64,000 nucleotides of DNA. Source: Thelephora terrestris. Lineage: Eukaryota; Basidiomycota; Agaricomycetes; Thelephorales; Thelephoraceae. The stretch covers positions 2,604,001-2,668,000 of the forward strand of contig WIUZ02000002.1 of assembly GCA_015956445.1 (NCBI GenBank), given 5' to 3'. The position numbers were made by a program, and so were the translations under genes. Below the pieces are notes generated by a model, which saw only the letters and a list, made by a program, of their open reading frames with translations, made no database searches and was not told where the DNA came from. This document shows positions 34,313 through 44,718 of the stretch, piece by piece (position 1 is the stretch's first letter; every line of letters begins with the position of its first letter).

Positions 34313-34666
34313 TGTTGAGCAGGTAGAGTATAATACTATACTACTACATGGATACTCTAATCCTTACCTGAAGGGGAGAGGCTTATAGTTGCTAGTGGGG
34401 GAGAGAGAGAGAGAAGCGATTGATTGATCTATCTACACATGAGGGGTATATATATCTATCTATTCTATTGTCGTCAAAACTGTATGGCGTGACTGATGCA
34501 GGGTCCGTGCGGTGGCTTAAGGCACACGCGCGTCATACCGATCGATCGGATCACTGATGTGATACCGCCCCTTCGGGTCGCTTATTCAGCGCTCTCCGGC
34601 ATCGGCTCTCGCACGAAGCGGTGGAGCCGGTTGACCCGTTGCCGGGCACAGACCTCCGGTTCAACA
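34313..34666 (-). repeat. copia 5' LTR, 354 bp, intact
   Basis: Ends TGTTGAACC and GCTCAACA on the minus strand. It preserves the unoccupied site (TACTCTAATCC) of the Plavaka insertion that split the other LTR. A TATATATA stretch lies near 34446. Confidence 0.92.
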
Positions 34667-34671
34667 GACGT

Positions 34672-35500
34672 GTGAACTCGGGTCGAAGGATTTGAGAGTC
34701 CGTACGGTTAGCTCTCCGAGCCTAGCTGTGGCCCAAAAGGCAGATGTTAGACATGCGAACACGGCGATGTCGAGAGGGGAGGTGTCAGAGAAGTGCGGCC
34801 TCATCTGCACAATGTGTTCGATTCTCATCGGCACCCTCTTCGCCTTGATCGACAGGCTGGGCGCCATGGCTTTGGCACCTTTGACCACTGCGTCCATCTC
34901 GGGTCCTCCGATGTTCCATGGGACCCCGTGAATGATGTGCCAGGCTCTGACAGCCGCGACGTAGTTCGAGATGGTATTCGCTCGGTAGATGCCAGCCAAC
35001 ATGGTGACGAAGCTCTGGATGACCAGGCTTTCTACGGGAGCTCTTTGGATGTCGGGGATCTCCTTGAAGTCGCAAAACCGCATCAGCAACATTGCAAAAC
35101 ACTTATCTGTCACTTTTCCGTCACTTTTCGTAAGAAAAGGTGGGAAAAAGAGAAAAGTACGTACTTATATAAGCTATGTGGTGAATAATAAAAAGTCGGC
35201 CTTCCAAATATGGTAATAATTGGCAGATAAGCGACTGAAAAGAAGGAAAAAAGCGACATAAAAAATAAGTTCGTTGCAGTGTTGCTGATGTGATGGAACA
35301 CGTATAGCCCTGCTCCGTACGATCGCTGGGTAGATTCCTGGAGGGAGTTCAAGGCGACTCCCCCTATTTTATCCAGGTCTTGAGGGCTCAGTGGGATCGG
35401 CCTTCCTTGAGAGTCCATTGCCACTCGTGTGTTCACTGGTCGCCACAGCCTTAGTCTGTCACCGGCCGAACAGTTGGGGCGGTAGGTAGATGGGATTAGT
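34672..35500 (-). CDS. tyrosine recombinase, N-terminal part (interrupted by a MITE)
   Basis: The frame enters from the overl­apping RNase H region with ESTQRSYGAGLYVFHH, is broken by the 210-bp MITE at 35081-35290, and resumes with FCDFKEIPDIQRAPVES. It then gives the core-binding helices (ANTISNYVAAVRAWHIIHG) and the start of the catalytic domain with LTSAFWATARLGELTV, where the Arg is the first catalytic residue. It stops at the copia junction (34671). Continuation is at 18670. The upstream limit is approximate because this frame overlaps the RNase H frame. Confidence 0.82.
35081..35290. mobile_element. 210-bp MITE with CATCAGCAACA ends (copy 2)
   Basis: Same length as and nearly identical to the copy at 18440-18649, in inverted orientation. 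It begins CATCAGCAACATTGCAA and ends TTGCAGTGTTGCTGATG. Flanks are CG (35079-35080) and TG (35291-35292), compatible with a 2-bp CG duplication of which one copy has mutated. Removing it restores the recombinase frame across FHH and FCDF. Confidence 0.8.
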
Positions 35501-35572
35501 GCAGAGTTGGGAAGGTAGGGGAGGGATGTGTTGCTCGTGGCTGAGTTGCGTGCTGTCGTCTGGCTACCGGTT

Positions 35573-36294
35573 CTAGAACCGTTGCCAGGCGCTTTCGGCT
35601 TCGAAGAGCTCCCACGCGTGAGATTCCATGTCGGAGGTTTGGCGTCGTCGATGATCTTCGACCCCGGGGCCGACTTCAGGTATCTTTGTTGGATGAAAGC
35701 CCTTGCGAGTGCTGAGTCTTCTGTGGAAGCCTTGCTGTGGATGATCGAAAGCAAATACGAGTGCTTCAAGCTTGGGCGGGAGTTCAACCGGGGGAAGGAG
35801 TTTGTCGAGGCTAGGTAGGATGCCTCTTGACGGCCCGTCTGCTGGGTTCGAGGCGCTAGGGACATATCTCGTGTAGATCTCGCATCCATGTATGCGGAGA
35901 ATAGCATGGAGTCGCTTGAATACCTCATTGGTCTGGTTGTTACGACTCCGTCCTGACCACCAACCCTCGATGACACCTCTATTGTCTCCATAGATCTTAA
36001 TTTTGGCTCCGCGTGGGGCTTGACCAACGATCGTCCTGACGAGGAGTTCCATGCCGACTGCTTCGGCCCATGTGATGTCCTTGTCGTCAGCGTTCCACCC
36101 GGGCTTGAGGGCCCATGCTCTCCATCGGTCTCGGATGACAATTCCGATTCCCAGGCTCGAACTGGCATCTGAAAACGCCTGAACGTCGATGACTTCAGAT
36201 GCTCCGGGAATATTTCTACTGAGGGTCGGCTCGCTCAGAGTCTGGAGCCACCAGCGGAGGTCACTGTCGGTGTTACGTGGCAGGTGTCGAGGCT
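35573..36294 (-). CDS. RNase H domain of the DIRS/Ngaro polymerase
   Basis: Follows in frame from the reverse transcriptase at 38631 once the 36300-38625 element is removed. Reading begins KPRHLPRNTDSDLRWWLQTL, then the RNase H residues: Asp in QAFSDASSSLGIGI, Glu in WAEAVGMELLV, Asp in IYGDNRGVIEGWWSG, and SNPADGPSRG. The stop is at 35573. The tyrosine recombinase frame overlaps its 3' end, as is common in these elements. Confidence 0.85.
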
Positions 36295-36567
36295 TGTGGT
36301 GTCACGAACGCGTGACATAGTATTTAAAATCACACAGATAATTCAAGACATTGGTCTTATTCGTCGTAATAGTACAAAGGCAACTAAAACAGACTACAAA
36401 ACTAAACCAGAACAAACGGGTCTACATCACAAGCACAGTCCTGACCAAACGGACAACGATGAGCGAAGTGGTGAGGGTTATGCACACTCGAAGGACAGTA
36501 CGAGTACACTCATGTTACCGGATCCTGCCAACACTCCCTACACCCCAACACATTGTGAAACAAACTG

Positions 36568-37296
36568 TCATACATCTCCCGCTTCACGTCCGTCAACGCC
36601 GCGCTCACTAATGCGAACCCATAACGGTCCTGGAGACCCACTACCTCCACCTTCAACTTCATCCGAACTTGTCGTGACTTGTCGGAGGGACGACAACGTT
36701 GTCCAGTACGAGTCATCGGACTCTTGCGACTTTTCTTCTGGGTCCTCTCCACCAACTGACGACGAGGAACAGGACTCCAGGGAGGGGACTGAGGAAGAGG
36801 AACTCCCCGGTCTTGGAGATGGCGGAGGGACGACGGGGGAGTGAGGAGCTGCGTCGGTGCAGTATGCTCCGTGGCATCGGTGACCAAAGTACCTGAGGAG
36901 AGACTCCTGAAAAGGTTTCCAATGTTCCAAGGCAAAGTGAGAGAAGTCGTCATTAAGACTGTTGACAACGACATACATGACATCCATCCTCTTCTCCAAC
37001 TTCAAGATTCGATCCTCCCTCTCTTGCTCCATCGCATCCTGCATGGGAGTGACTCCAGGAGCCCACCTTCGAGACCTGTTGGGATCTTCGTATCCGGCCT
37101 GCTCCCAGAACTCGGCGGGAGCGTTGTGGGCGGTCAAGAAGTCCACCACCACCCGATTGTCGTGGGCGATGTTGGCGGGAGTATCGTATAAGTGTTGCTC
37201 CACGTTGAGGGGAGCGTCCGTCTCAAAAGACGGGGAAAAGTCGAAAGGGGTGGCAGTGGCGTTGAGCAAAGCGTTGTTGGCAACGTAGGCAGACAT
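36568..37296 (-). CDS. hypothetical coiled-coil protein of element E1, 242 aa
   Basis: Single open frame starting MSAYVANNALLNATATPFDF. Middle part APAEFWEQAGYEDPNRSRRW, then a charged heptad-like stretch (MEQEREDRILKLEKRMDVMY) suggesting a short coiled coil, then a Ser/Pro/Glu-rich tail. A TATATAATCC motif lies about 90 bp upstream on the minus strand near 37393. I do not recognise the family. The general make-up (helical head, coiled coil, acidic Ser-rich tail) resembles the proteins of element E2, but no homology is claimed. Confidence 0.55.
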   Translation of the reverse strand: MSAYVANNALLNATATPFDFSPSFETDAPLNVEQHLYDTPANIAHDNRVVVDFLTAHNAPAEFWEQAGYEDPNRSRRWAPGVTPMQDAMEQEREDRILKLEKRMDVMYVVVNSLNDDFSHFALEHWKPFQESLLRYFGHRCHGAYCTDAAPHSPVVPPPSPRPGSSSSSVPSLESCSSSSVGGEDPEEKSQESDDSYWTTLSSLRQVTTSSDEVEGGGSGSPGPLWVRISERGVDGREAGDV

Positions 37297-37502
37297 AATC
37301 TAGAGGGTGTTTAGAGGAGAGAGTAGTGCTGGTGATTGTGGGAAGGGAAAAGAGGCGATGGGAGGAAAAGACCAATAATCCCCTGGATTATATACGACTA
37401 ACTCAATAAGACGCCAAAAGGGGAAGACAATGGGCCATTATCCATTTAAAACCCTGATTAGGATAAACGAACCCTCAGCCCCAATCGCGATCCCATCAAA
37501 TC

Positions 37503-37665
37503 CAGAGAAATCCCCACCGATCATGAGAAATCCCCATCATGCTTCTATTGCCACCATGAAACGAGAGAAATCCCCACCGATCATGAGAAATCCCCATCAC
37601 GCTTCTACTGCTACCATGAAACGAGAGAAATCCCCATCGATCACGAGAAATCCCCATCAAGCTCC
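37503..37665. repeat. minisatellite, 60-bp period, about 2.7 copies
   Basis: GAGAAATCCCCACCGATCAT at 37505 recurs at 37565 and, slightly changed, at 37625. Each unit holds two GAGAAATCCCCATCA-like boxes. It lies in the intergenic promoter region between the two E1 genes. Confidence 0.8.
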
Positions 37666-37982
37666 CAAATGACTCATTCGCTATTATTTCCACATTTCAC
37701 ACTCAGTATCGATCGTTCTAAGTTCCACTTCCCTGACTCACTGACCCTGCCCTAAAGAACGCACAGACCATGTTGACCCCTGTGTGGTTCGTTGTAGAAT
37801 TATGACTCCTGTAGAGGACTGGGTATATAAGGAAGAGCGTTCGCTCCTTCTTTTCCCCATTCTCAATCTCTTCTGTACTCCTCTACCAAAAACCTCTCTC
37901 AATAAAACAAGTAAGCTGAGGAATTCTCCTCACGTGTTACTTCCTTCTAACTCTATCAAAGCAGGAATTCTCCTGCTAGTGT

Positions 37983-38606
37983 ATGTTCAGAGCTCCAAAC
38001 CCCTTTCCCTCTACCAGTCCGATTCAACGCCCGATTATACCCGACGTCAGAAGATCTGTCTGGGAATATAAGCTCATCAGAAGTCTTCAAGTAAACCGAA
38101 CTGCCGGTTTACTTACTCATTTCCCTTATTATCGACCTTTTGCGGCACTTGACTCCGGAGTCACTACCCCCCCATTCCTCTTAGGAGCGGACCATCAGTT
38201 CCTTTGGAACTCAGACACTACTGAGAGTGTTCTTGCAACGGTCTACTTCAGTATAAGTCCGGCCTTCTATTTTCCCAATCCTCACATCCATCTTACCACT
38301 AACGTTCACACCCACTCTCCTGCTATTATCGTCTTGTGGTGGAAAATCCCAACTGAACTCCCTTATTCGGTTTTAGAATACCTCGTGAGCTTTGAACGTC
38401 TTAGCGATCAAGACTTCGACCCCTTTATTCAGCAATTGAGCCAGTTCTGCCAAGACTATCACTCGCCCTTCCATCCCTATCAAACCGAGTCCCCACTCAC
38501 TCTCGACATCCCCCCTTCCCTCACATCTACACCTGGAACTCCTTTCAGAGTTCGACCCGACACCCCTCACCCGTCTGCTAATCTTCTAGCGCCCCCTAAA
38601 CAGTAA
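37983..38606 (+). CDS. hypothetical protein of element E1, 207 aa
   Basis: Single open frame starting MFRAPNPFPSTSPIQRPIIP. The middle is hydrophobic and aromatic (HFPYYRPFAALDSGVTTPPF, SISPAFYFPNPHIHLTTNVH), the end is proline-rich. GGTATATAAGG at 37826-37836 is a good TATA box about 150 bp upstream. The family is not recognised. It faces away from the coiled-coil gene at 37296. Confidence 0.5.
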   Translation: MFRAPNPFPSTSPIQRPIIPDVRRSVWEYKLIRSLQVNRTAGLLTHFPYYRPFAALDSGVTTPPFLLGADHQFLWNSDTTESVLATVYFSISPAFYFPNPHIHLTTNVHTHSPAIIVLWWKIPTELPYSVLEYLVSFERLSDQDFDPFIQQLSQFCQDYHSPFHPYQTESPLTLDIPPSLTSTPGTPFRVRPDTPHPSANLLAPPKQ

Positions 38607-38630
38607 GCAGGCCCACAACCCTGCATGTGG

Positions 38631-39934
38631 GGGGTATCGTGAAAAACTTTGATCATCTTTTCCAATTTGGTTAGATACGCCCGCCCTTCTGGCACCACGA
38701 GGCACGTGTGCAACAATTTCCCGTACAGTCTCTGCACGTCGTCCAGAGTGTGCGTGGCTCGGCGCCTCCACTCTTCCAATGCCTTCAAATATTTCAACTT
38801 CTTTTTCTCCTGTAACTTGACAACTTTATTGTCAAGGTCCCAGTCGAAACCGATGAACGGGACCACATTCCCGAAGGGAACATCCTTAGAACGTTCCCAA
38901 GGAACGCCTAAGCGCGCGCTGATGGCGTCGACGTCCTCCATTGAGTACGCGAACACGGCGCTGGATGGCTTGCCCTGGCTGGCCGACAGATCTTTCAGAG
39001 GGAGCGACATATCTTCCACGAATTCTTCCGATTGGTCGTTAGGCAATGTATCCCCTTTGTACCAAAACCTACCTCCTTTCTGTTGCCTACCGCCGTTGAC
39101 CGCTATCCTGCTCCTCCATCTTTCTCGTAGCCTGTTGTATTCTTCTAAGAATCTTCGTTCCAGTAGAAAGAAAATGAAATCATCGACCCATCTGAGCGAT
39201 GGGCCAATGCCTTCCGCCCGAAGAATGTCTAGGAGCGCGTCGCCAAAAAGTCCAAAAAGTCCGCCCGAGGACTTTTTCCCAAAACACGTGCATGTGTTCA
39301 GTGCGAACGGCTTTGGGCTCAAGGGACCGTCCTCCTCGAGGCGAACCGCTATTCCTGGCCATTGATCCTTTGCGAGCAGAATTATCCGGTATGCTTCCGA
39401 TACGTCCCTGCAGGCGCCTAGCGAGCCAGGTGGCAGTGATCGGATGATAATTGCGATTGAGGAGAAGGTTCCCCAGGAGCACGGGTATAGGTCAGATTCG
39501 ATTGATGAATTTATCGACAGTACACCATCTGCCTTTCTCGGGTACGATAGATTCTGGATAAGGCAAAATTTGCCGGGTTTACCAGGCTTTGGGATCAAGG
39601 GAAGGGGGGAAGTCTGAAATGGACCTATAATACGTTCGAGCTCGTTTCTCGAAAACGGGCCCCAATAGCGTCCCTTGTCAAACTCGACATTTACAATTTC
39701 TTGGAATGTAGACTGGTGCGAACTAATGGAAGGATGATTAGGGGGTGTGAAAGTGGAAATTATGGGCGTGATGCCAGCGTCTGCGCCGTTGGATATAAAG
39801 TTCGGGATCTGTGGGTATCTGTTGAGGAGGTCGGCGCTCTCGAGAGCTGCCCGCCACTCGCTCGCAATTAGTGGGGTTGTTATTTTAGGGTTGAGCGTTT
39901 GAGCATGAGTCGGCGCCGTGCTCAGCCGAACCAC
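38631..39934 (-). CDS. reverse transcriptase of the DIRS/Ngaro element
   Basis: Starts near the gag stop and overlaps it. Characteristic blocks: KGRYWGPFSRNELERIIGPF, PLPLIPKPGKPGKFCLIQNL, the first catalytic Asp in ACRDVSEAYRIILLAKDQWP, and the xxDD box as LRWVDDFIFF, followed by GFDWDLDNKVVKLQEKKK and LYGKLLHTCLVVPEGRAYL. These are typical of tyrosine-recombinase retrotransposons rather than Ty1 or Ty3. The frame runs to VFHDTP at the E1 junction. No internal stop or frameshift is seen. Confidence 0.9.
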
Positions 39935-40000
39935 ACCCGGAACACTCGTGGATGTGTCTCGAGCTCTTGTTGGTGCATCGGATAGGCCTTTGCCAATCTG
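39885..40000 (-). CDS. gag, C-terminal zinc-knuckle end
   Basis: In a frame different from the RT, it reads WQRPIRCTNKSSRHIHECSG, CGSAEHGADSC and NAQP then stop at 39885. Cys and His spacing (C..H...C..CG...H....C) is that of the gag zinc finger of basidiomycete DIRS/Ngaro elements. It rejoins the part ending LCSD at 49598 after removal of element E2 and one ATCTG, giving the family motif D-W-Q-R-P. Confidence 0.85.
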
Positions 40001-41927
40001 TGTGATGATTTCGCCGTTTACCCCCTTTTATTTCCTTTATTAAACGACTCATCACCACTAAGTCAGTTGGTGCCCTGCCCTAAACACGGCGGTAAACTGT
40101 TTATTATGCAGTATGCCCTATGCTTAACGATTCAAAGTCCAATACGTGGAACGTGCTACTAGTCAAGATACCCCAGAAGACCCGAGGTATAATACGTGAA
40201 CATGTACCGGCGGACCTTCATACGAAGATCCCCCCTACCTGGCCCTCCGTTGCCCCTGGACGACTAGTAGATATTCAGGCTACCGACAACAAGGGATGTA
40301 TTAATAAGCGTCGCGCGCTGACCTCTCGCAGAAGTCAACCGGCTTATTAATCTGACCCTTGGATTGGACTTATGAAAACCATTATGCTTTACGACTCATG
40401 GATCACACGCAATAAACAAAAAGAGAAGATCGATTGGAAGCCAAACAGTACAAAAGAGTTATCTAATCAATATCTCTGCGGATCCTGTACTACTTCCAAT
40501 GCCGATCTCACCAACTCCTCATTCAACCAATTCTGCTCTCTAATCTCGTTTGTGTCAGGGCCACTCTACCCCAACAACTACCAGTGCACTGAGCCGACTC
40601 CGCAGAGTACTCACTAGTCCAACTAGCTTGTGAGAGAACGATCACGTCTCTATTCTTCCGGTAGGTTGTCCGAGGTCACTACAAGTCAGGTCGAAATCCT
40701 AAAGAGAAACCCAACCTAAACCGTACTTCGTTCGGTTTAACCCGCAAGGGTTTATCTCTACAACAGGATTGATGACTCCACCAGGTGATCGACTGGATGC
40801 TCGAGGTGTTCTATAAGGTGAACGCTGAGGTTCTATAGTTACGAGGCGCAGCTGAGGCGCAGAGCGGGAGGGAGAGCAGATGGGGGATGTCTTGGATCAA
40901 ACAAGAAACTCTGACTTGTCCTTAACTGCAACTGGGCTGAGAAGGGCAGAGGATTTCCTGAGGTAACAAAACTAAGGTACTACGATACAGCCACAGTTGC
41001 TACTTATACTAAAGGAGTGGCCATGACGTCAATACCCTAATATACCCTTATCAAGTCCGAACAAAGGGAGATAAGGAGTGTGAGAACGCTAAGTAAGGGA
41101 AGCGAACAAATATGACGCGTGGGAAGCTAAAGGACAAAGGGCCTTACTAGCGTGTGAAGGATTGCATAAAAGATAATGAATGTCCACATGAAACATAGGG
41201 GTAAAGATAACACTAGTCCTAAAAGAAAGATGGGGCATGGGGTCATGAAATTTTGTACCTGGGGATCACACCCAAGGGTCAGGTGAAAATCTTCTTGGAT
41301 GCTTCCTTTGGAGAGGCCAAAGATAGAGACCATACAGCATCCCTTGTTGTCTGTAGGCAGTAACAGCATCACGGACTAGTGGCAACCTCAACGTACGTCC
41401 GAACATGAGGAGCGCAGGCCTAGACTCATGGGACATGAGGGATTACAGATTCGCCGGCGTTTCACGCTAACGGCTACTCCACATTCGCTTGGCTAACCAA
41501 AAGGAGTCTAAGGCACTCCTTCCGATTAACGGCGATTCCTTCCTCCGGTTAGGAGACTGTGATGTGACTGTCCACGTGTGTGATCAGGGTCCAGGGTTGA
41601 TCATAATCGTAAAGTCATGAGGGGTCGTAAAAAGGGGTTCGTGATGTCATAAAGGGGTCATCAGGGTCTTGAGACCTATTTTTAGTGCGCGCGCGTTCTA
41701 GGCGTTCCGGAACGAAGTTCTTCCAAGGCTGTCCCGCGGGCCGAGGTGTCAGCTTGATGTAGTAAGCCAACATGATGGTACAGGGGCGGAAGTTGATGTG
41801 ACCCGGACCAATGAGGTTCGTCGAGGTAGGTCACGTGAAGAATCACCAATCTAGGCTATAAGAAGGACGTCTTCTTGGAGCCATCCTTGATCAGCAACAC
41901 CAGCAATTTCCCCATCCTCTTACCAAC
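40001..41927. other. left non-coding part of E2
   Basis: No convincing gene. The block TGTCAGGGCCACTCT at 40553 and the following region are related to 45275 onward; both blocks include a TTCTCCGGTAGGTTGTCCGA-like segment and GGGTCATGA-like motifs further right. It may be old LTR sequence now acting as upstream region for the gene at 41928. CTATAAGAAGG at 41857 is a possible TATA box. Confidence 0.4.
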
Positions 41928-43519
41928 ATGTCTTTCCCAAACAACCATACCTACAAAGTCGCCAACGGCATCTCCACCATCTCCCGTATCGACCGTCGTG
42001 CCGCCGCCCGCAAGACCTATGCCAATGAGGCGGGGGTTCCCTATACCACGGATGAACAGGTATGGGGGAGAGTTGGAGCTTCTTGTGTTCGCCTAACTTC
42101 TTCCTCTAGGTACAGGTCGTACAGCATCGACTTTAGACGTTGAGCTAACGGCTTCTAGATCTTGCAGGTCGTCCAGCAGGTGGACGCCGAACGTCTCAGG
42201 GAGACGATCCCACATTTGATGGGGTTGACCTGGGACGATGAGCTCTGGGTCCGGTCTATGATCGCCGAGAAGGTGATCTTCCAAATGAGGGGTAGGTTCG
42301 GGGAATTGGAGCACCCGATCAAGAAGGAGCTCTGGTACACCCTGCAGAGGGGGATCTACAATCAGGACCTGTTGGAGCACGGGGCAACCGTTCCTCGGGC
42401 CGTCCGCCACGCCACCGCTTCCACGACGCTGTTGTGGTCGCTCGTTCGGGAGGGGGAGAGCCGGGTAGGTTCTCCATTTGAATATTCGAGTATGACTCTC
42501 GACTAATCAAACTGCCTAGGTTGAACGTTTGGAGCGCGAGGTGAAGGAGGCGAAGGCAGACGTCCTTCGTCTGTCGGCGGAGGGTCTTCTGATGAAGGAG
42601 ACTCTGGCTGCCTTCCAGCAGGGGACGAACGAGGTGTTGGAGGCGATGGTCGCTAACCATCAAGAGTTGATCGCCGGACTGAAGGTTCGGGACAACAACA
42701 TCAAGGGGGCTTTGGCCAGGAGGGATGAAAAGGTGCTTTCAGCCTTTGCAGGTTTATGCAATGACTGAGAGACTTCTTTTAGACTGAACAGCTCGAAGCC
42801 GTGGTGGCCGTGTTGACTGCGCAGGTCGCGTCCTTGCAGGATAAGACCTGTAACTGTAAGGAGGGCCCAGTGTTGGTTGGTCAGGGGACTGCCGATGTTC
42901 CGTTCGAACTGGAGTACGCCGACGAGGTGGTACTCCCATCGCCTAACCCATTGTCCTACGCGACACCTCCGATCGAGAACGTGGTTCCCATTCCGACTCC
43001 GGCTCCGGCTTCCACGTTGGCCGAGTCCGACAAGGAGAATTGTCGGCGTTGCCCGTTGCAGCCGATCAGTCAGCTGGTCAAGATCGAAGATGAGGTCATG
43101 GATGTTGACCGGGCCGAAGATGTTCCGAGGTACGTCCGGTGATCAAGGGGCAGCGCTGTAAACGCTCTCGACGCCGCCTTGCTCATCGCATGGCTCCTTC
43201 GGCTAACCCATACCCTCGACCAGTTGAGTCGGATGGTGACCAGTCTGGTCGAGATGAAGGAAGGTCCTTCCAATACCGGGTCAACCGTCCCTACAGACAG
43301 GTCGAGTTGGAGATCCAGCTTTGCCAGCAGCTTCGACTCAGGAGACAGGATCCCACCCAGGGGTCCGACGAGGGAGACGGAGGGTCGCTTGTCGACTACG
43401 TCGATAGTGCTGCCGAGCAGTCACCCGGTGATGGAGATGTGGGATCAGGTGTTCCAAAGTTCGGTGACATCTGGGAGGCTGATCAGTCCGCTCGAAGGCA
43501 TCTCTTCTTATCGGCTTGA
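41928..43519 (+). CDS. coiled-coil protein P1 of element E2
   Basis: Exons 41928-42059, 42159-42464, 42520-42732 and 42783 to about 43128 join in phase. The head MSFPNNHTYKVANGISTISR is followed by VVQQVDAERLRETIPHLMGL and by a long coiled coil (VERLEREVKEAKADVLRLSA and on). The gene is paralogous to P2 at 46194 with the same exon order. The last exon runs to a stop at 43142, but similarity to P2 (basic box KGQRCKRSRRRLAHRM, P2 has RGQRSIRARRW) continues in another frame to 43519. Either an intron was missed or a frameshift truncates the protein. Function unknown; the basic box could bind DNA or direct nuclear import. Confidence 0.6.
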
Positions 43520-43679
43520 ACTAGTCGTTCAGTTGAGTGCCAAAGATGGTGACGCCATGTTCGGGGAGGTCCTAGCGAGGAGGGGCCAGCACTACGATCT
43601 CCGAGATGGACAGTTGATGACCTTTAGGCCTGCCGTAGATAGAGTCGACTTTTGAGGACGTTGTATAAGCATTAGTATA

Positions 43680-44631
43680 CACTGGGGGCAAGGGGTCAAA
43701 TACCCAGTGGGTACATGCTGAATACATTGTGATCACAGTCAAAAAGTGATCACAATGTGCCCAGTGGGGGAAATTTGAATACATTCAAAATGTACCTGGC
43801 CATGTGAATCCAATGTGCCCAGTGGGCACATTTTGATTGCGATCACAATGTACCCATCAATTTGATCTCAATGTACCCACTGGGGACATTTTGATTGCGA
43901 TCACAATGTACACATCAATGTGATCTCAATGTGCTTGCTGTGCACATTTTAATTTCTTTCACAATGTTCCCATCAATGTCTTCACAATGTACCCAGCTTA
44001 TTACATAATAGTTTTTTTCACAATGTTGTCCACAATGTGTCCAGCATGTGGCTGAGCCACTCATTCAAACTTCTTTCACAAAGTATCCAGCGATGTGTCT
44101 AGAATGTGTGCAGCCATATACATAGTGATTTCTTTGAAAGTTCATGGTGAAATTGAACAATATTGAGATTACATTGTGATTACTTCAAAAAGAACCCCCT
44201 GGGGACATTATGGACACATCGCTGGATACTTTGTGAAAGAAGTTTGAATGAGTGGCTCAGCCACATGCTGGACACATTGTGGACAACGTTGTGAAAGAAA
44301 CTATTATGTAATGAGCTGGGTACATTGGGAACACATTGATGGGAACATTGTGAAGGAAATTGAAATGTGCACAGCAGGCACATTGAGATCACATTGATGT
44401 GTACATTGTGATCACAATCAAAATGTCCCCAGTGGGTACATTGAGATCAAATTGATGGGTACATCATGATTGCAATCAAAATGTGCCCACTGGGCACATT
44501 GGGTTCACATGGCCAGGTACATTTTTAATGTATTCAAATTTTCCCCACTGGGCACATTGTGATCACTTGTTGACTGTGATCACAATGTATTCAGCATGTA
44601 CCCACTGGGTATTTGACCCCTGCCCCCAGTG
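43680..44631. mobile_element. 952-bp palindromic CACTA-like MITE
   Basis: Begins CACTGGGGGCAAGGGGTCAAA and ends TTTGACCCCTGCCCCCAGTG. Its halves are one long inverted repeat rich in ACATTGTGATCACAAT-type and GTGCCCAGTGGG motifs. It is flanked by ATA on both sides (43677-43679, 44632-44634). The first 11 bases match the MITE at 21705. No open frame. Confidence 0.9.
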
Positions 44632-44718
44632 ATAGCCATGTTGTTCCGTATTGCCGTGGATGTATGCGCGTTTGTGTGTTTTGAATGATGGGTGTGAAGG
44701 ATAATGAGTGTGAAACAT

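Larger units (their letters stand above)
18676..34666 (-). mobile_element. Ty1/copia LTR retrotransposon, with the Plavaka element inside its 3' LTR
   Basis: The target duplication GACGT lies at 18671-18675 and 34667-34671. The right (5') LTR is 34313-34666 (354 bp, ends TGTTGA and TCAACA). The left (3') LTR is 18676-18722 plus 28634-28940, which sum to 354 bp once the nested element and its TA duplication are removed. I count two substitutions between the LTRs, pointing to recent insertion. Without the nested element the copia is about 6.08 kb. It interrupts the tyrosine recombinase gene of the host retrotransposon. Confidence 0.92.
36300..38625. mobile_element. 2.3 kb element (E1) with TG/CA ends and 5-bp target duplication, no RT
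   Basis: Starts TGTCACGAACGCGTGACATAG and ends CCCACAACCCTGCA, flanked by TGTGG on both sides (36295-36299, 38626-38630). Excision joins RT (VFHDTPH) to RNase H (KPRHLPRN) in frame, so both limits are firm. No direct LTR pair, inverted repeat, transposase or RT is seen. It carries two divergent genes (36568-37296 minus, 37983-38606 plus), each with a TATA box, and a 60-bp minisatellite between them. Ends and duplication length are those of LTR elements or their integrase, which suggests a non-autonomous derivative. Confidence 0.8.

Noticed and set aside
18676-34666. Separated halves of one recombinase gene and shared blocks at 18676 and 34313 as signs of an inversion or chromosomal rearrangement
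   Set aside because: Simple nested insertion explains all junctions: GACGT flanks the copia, TA flanks the Plavaka element, and frames rejoin.
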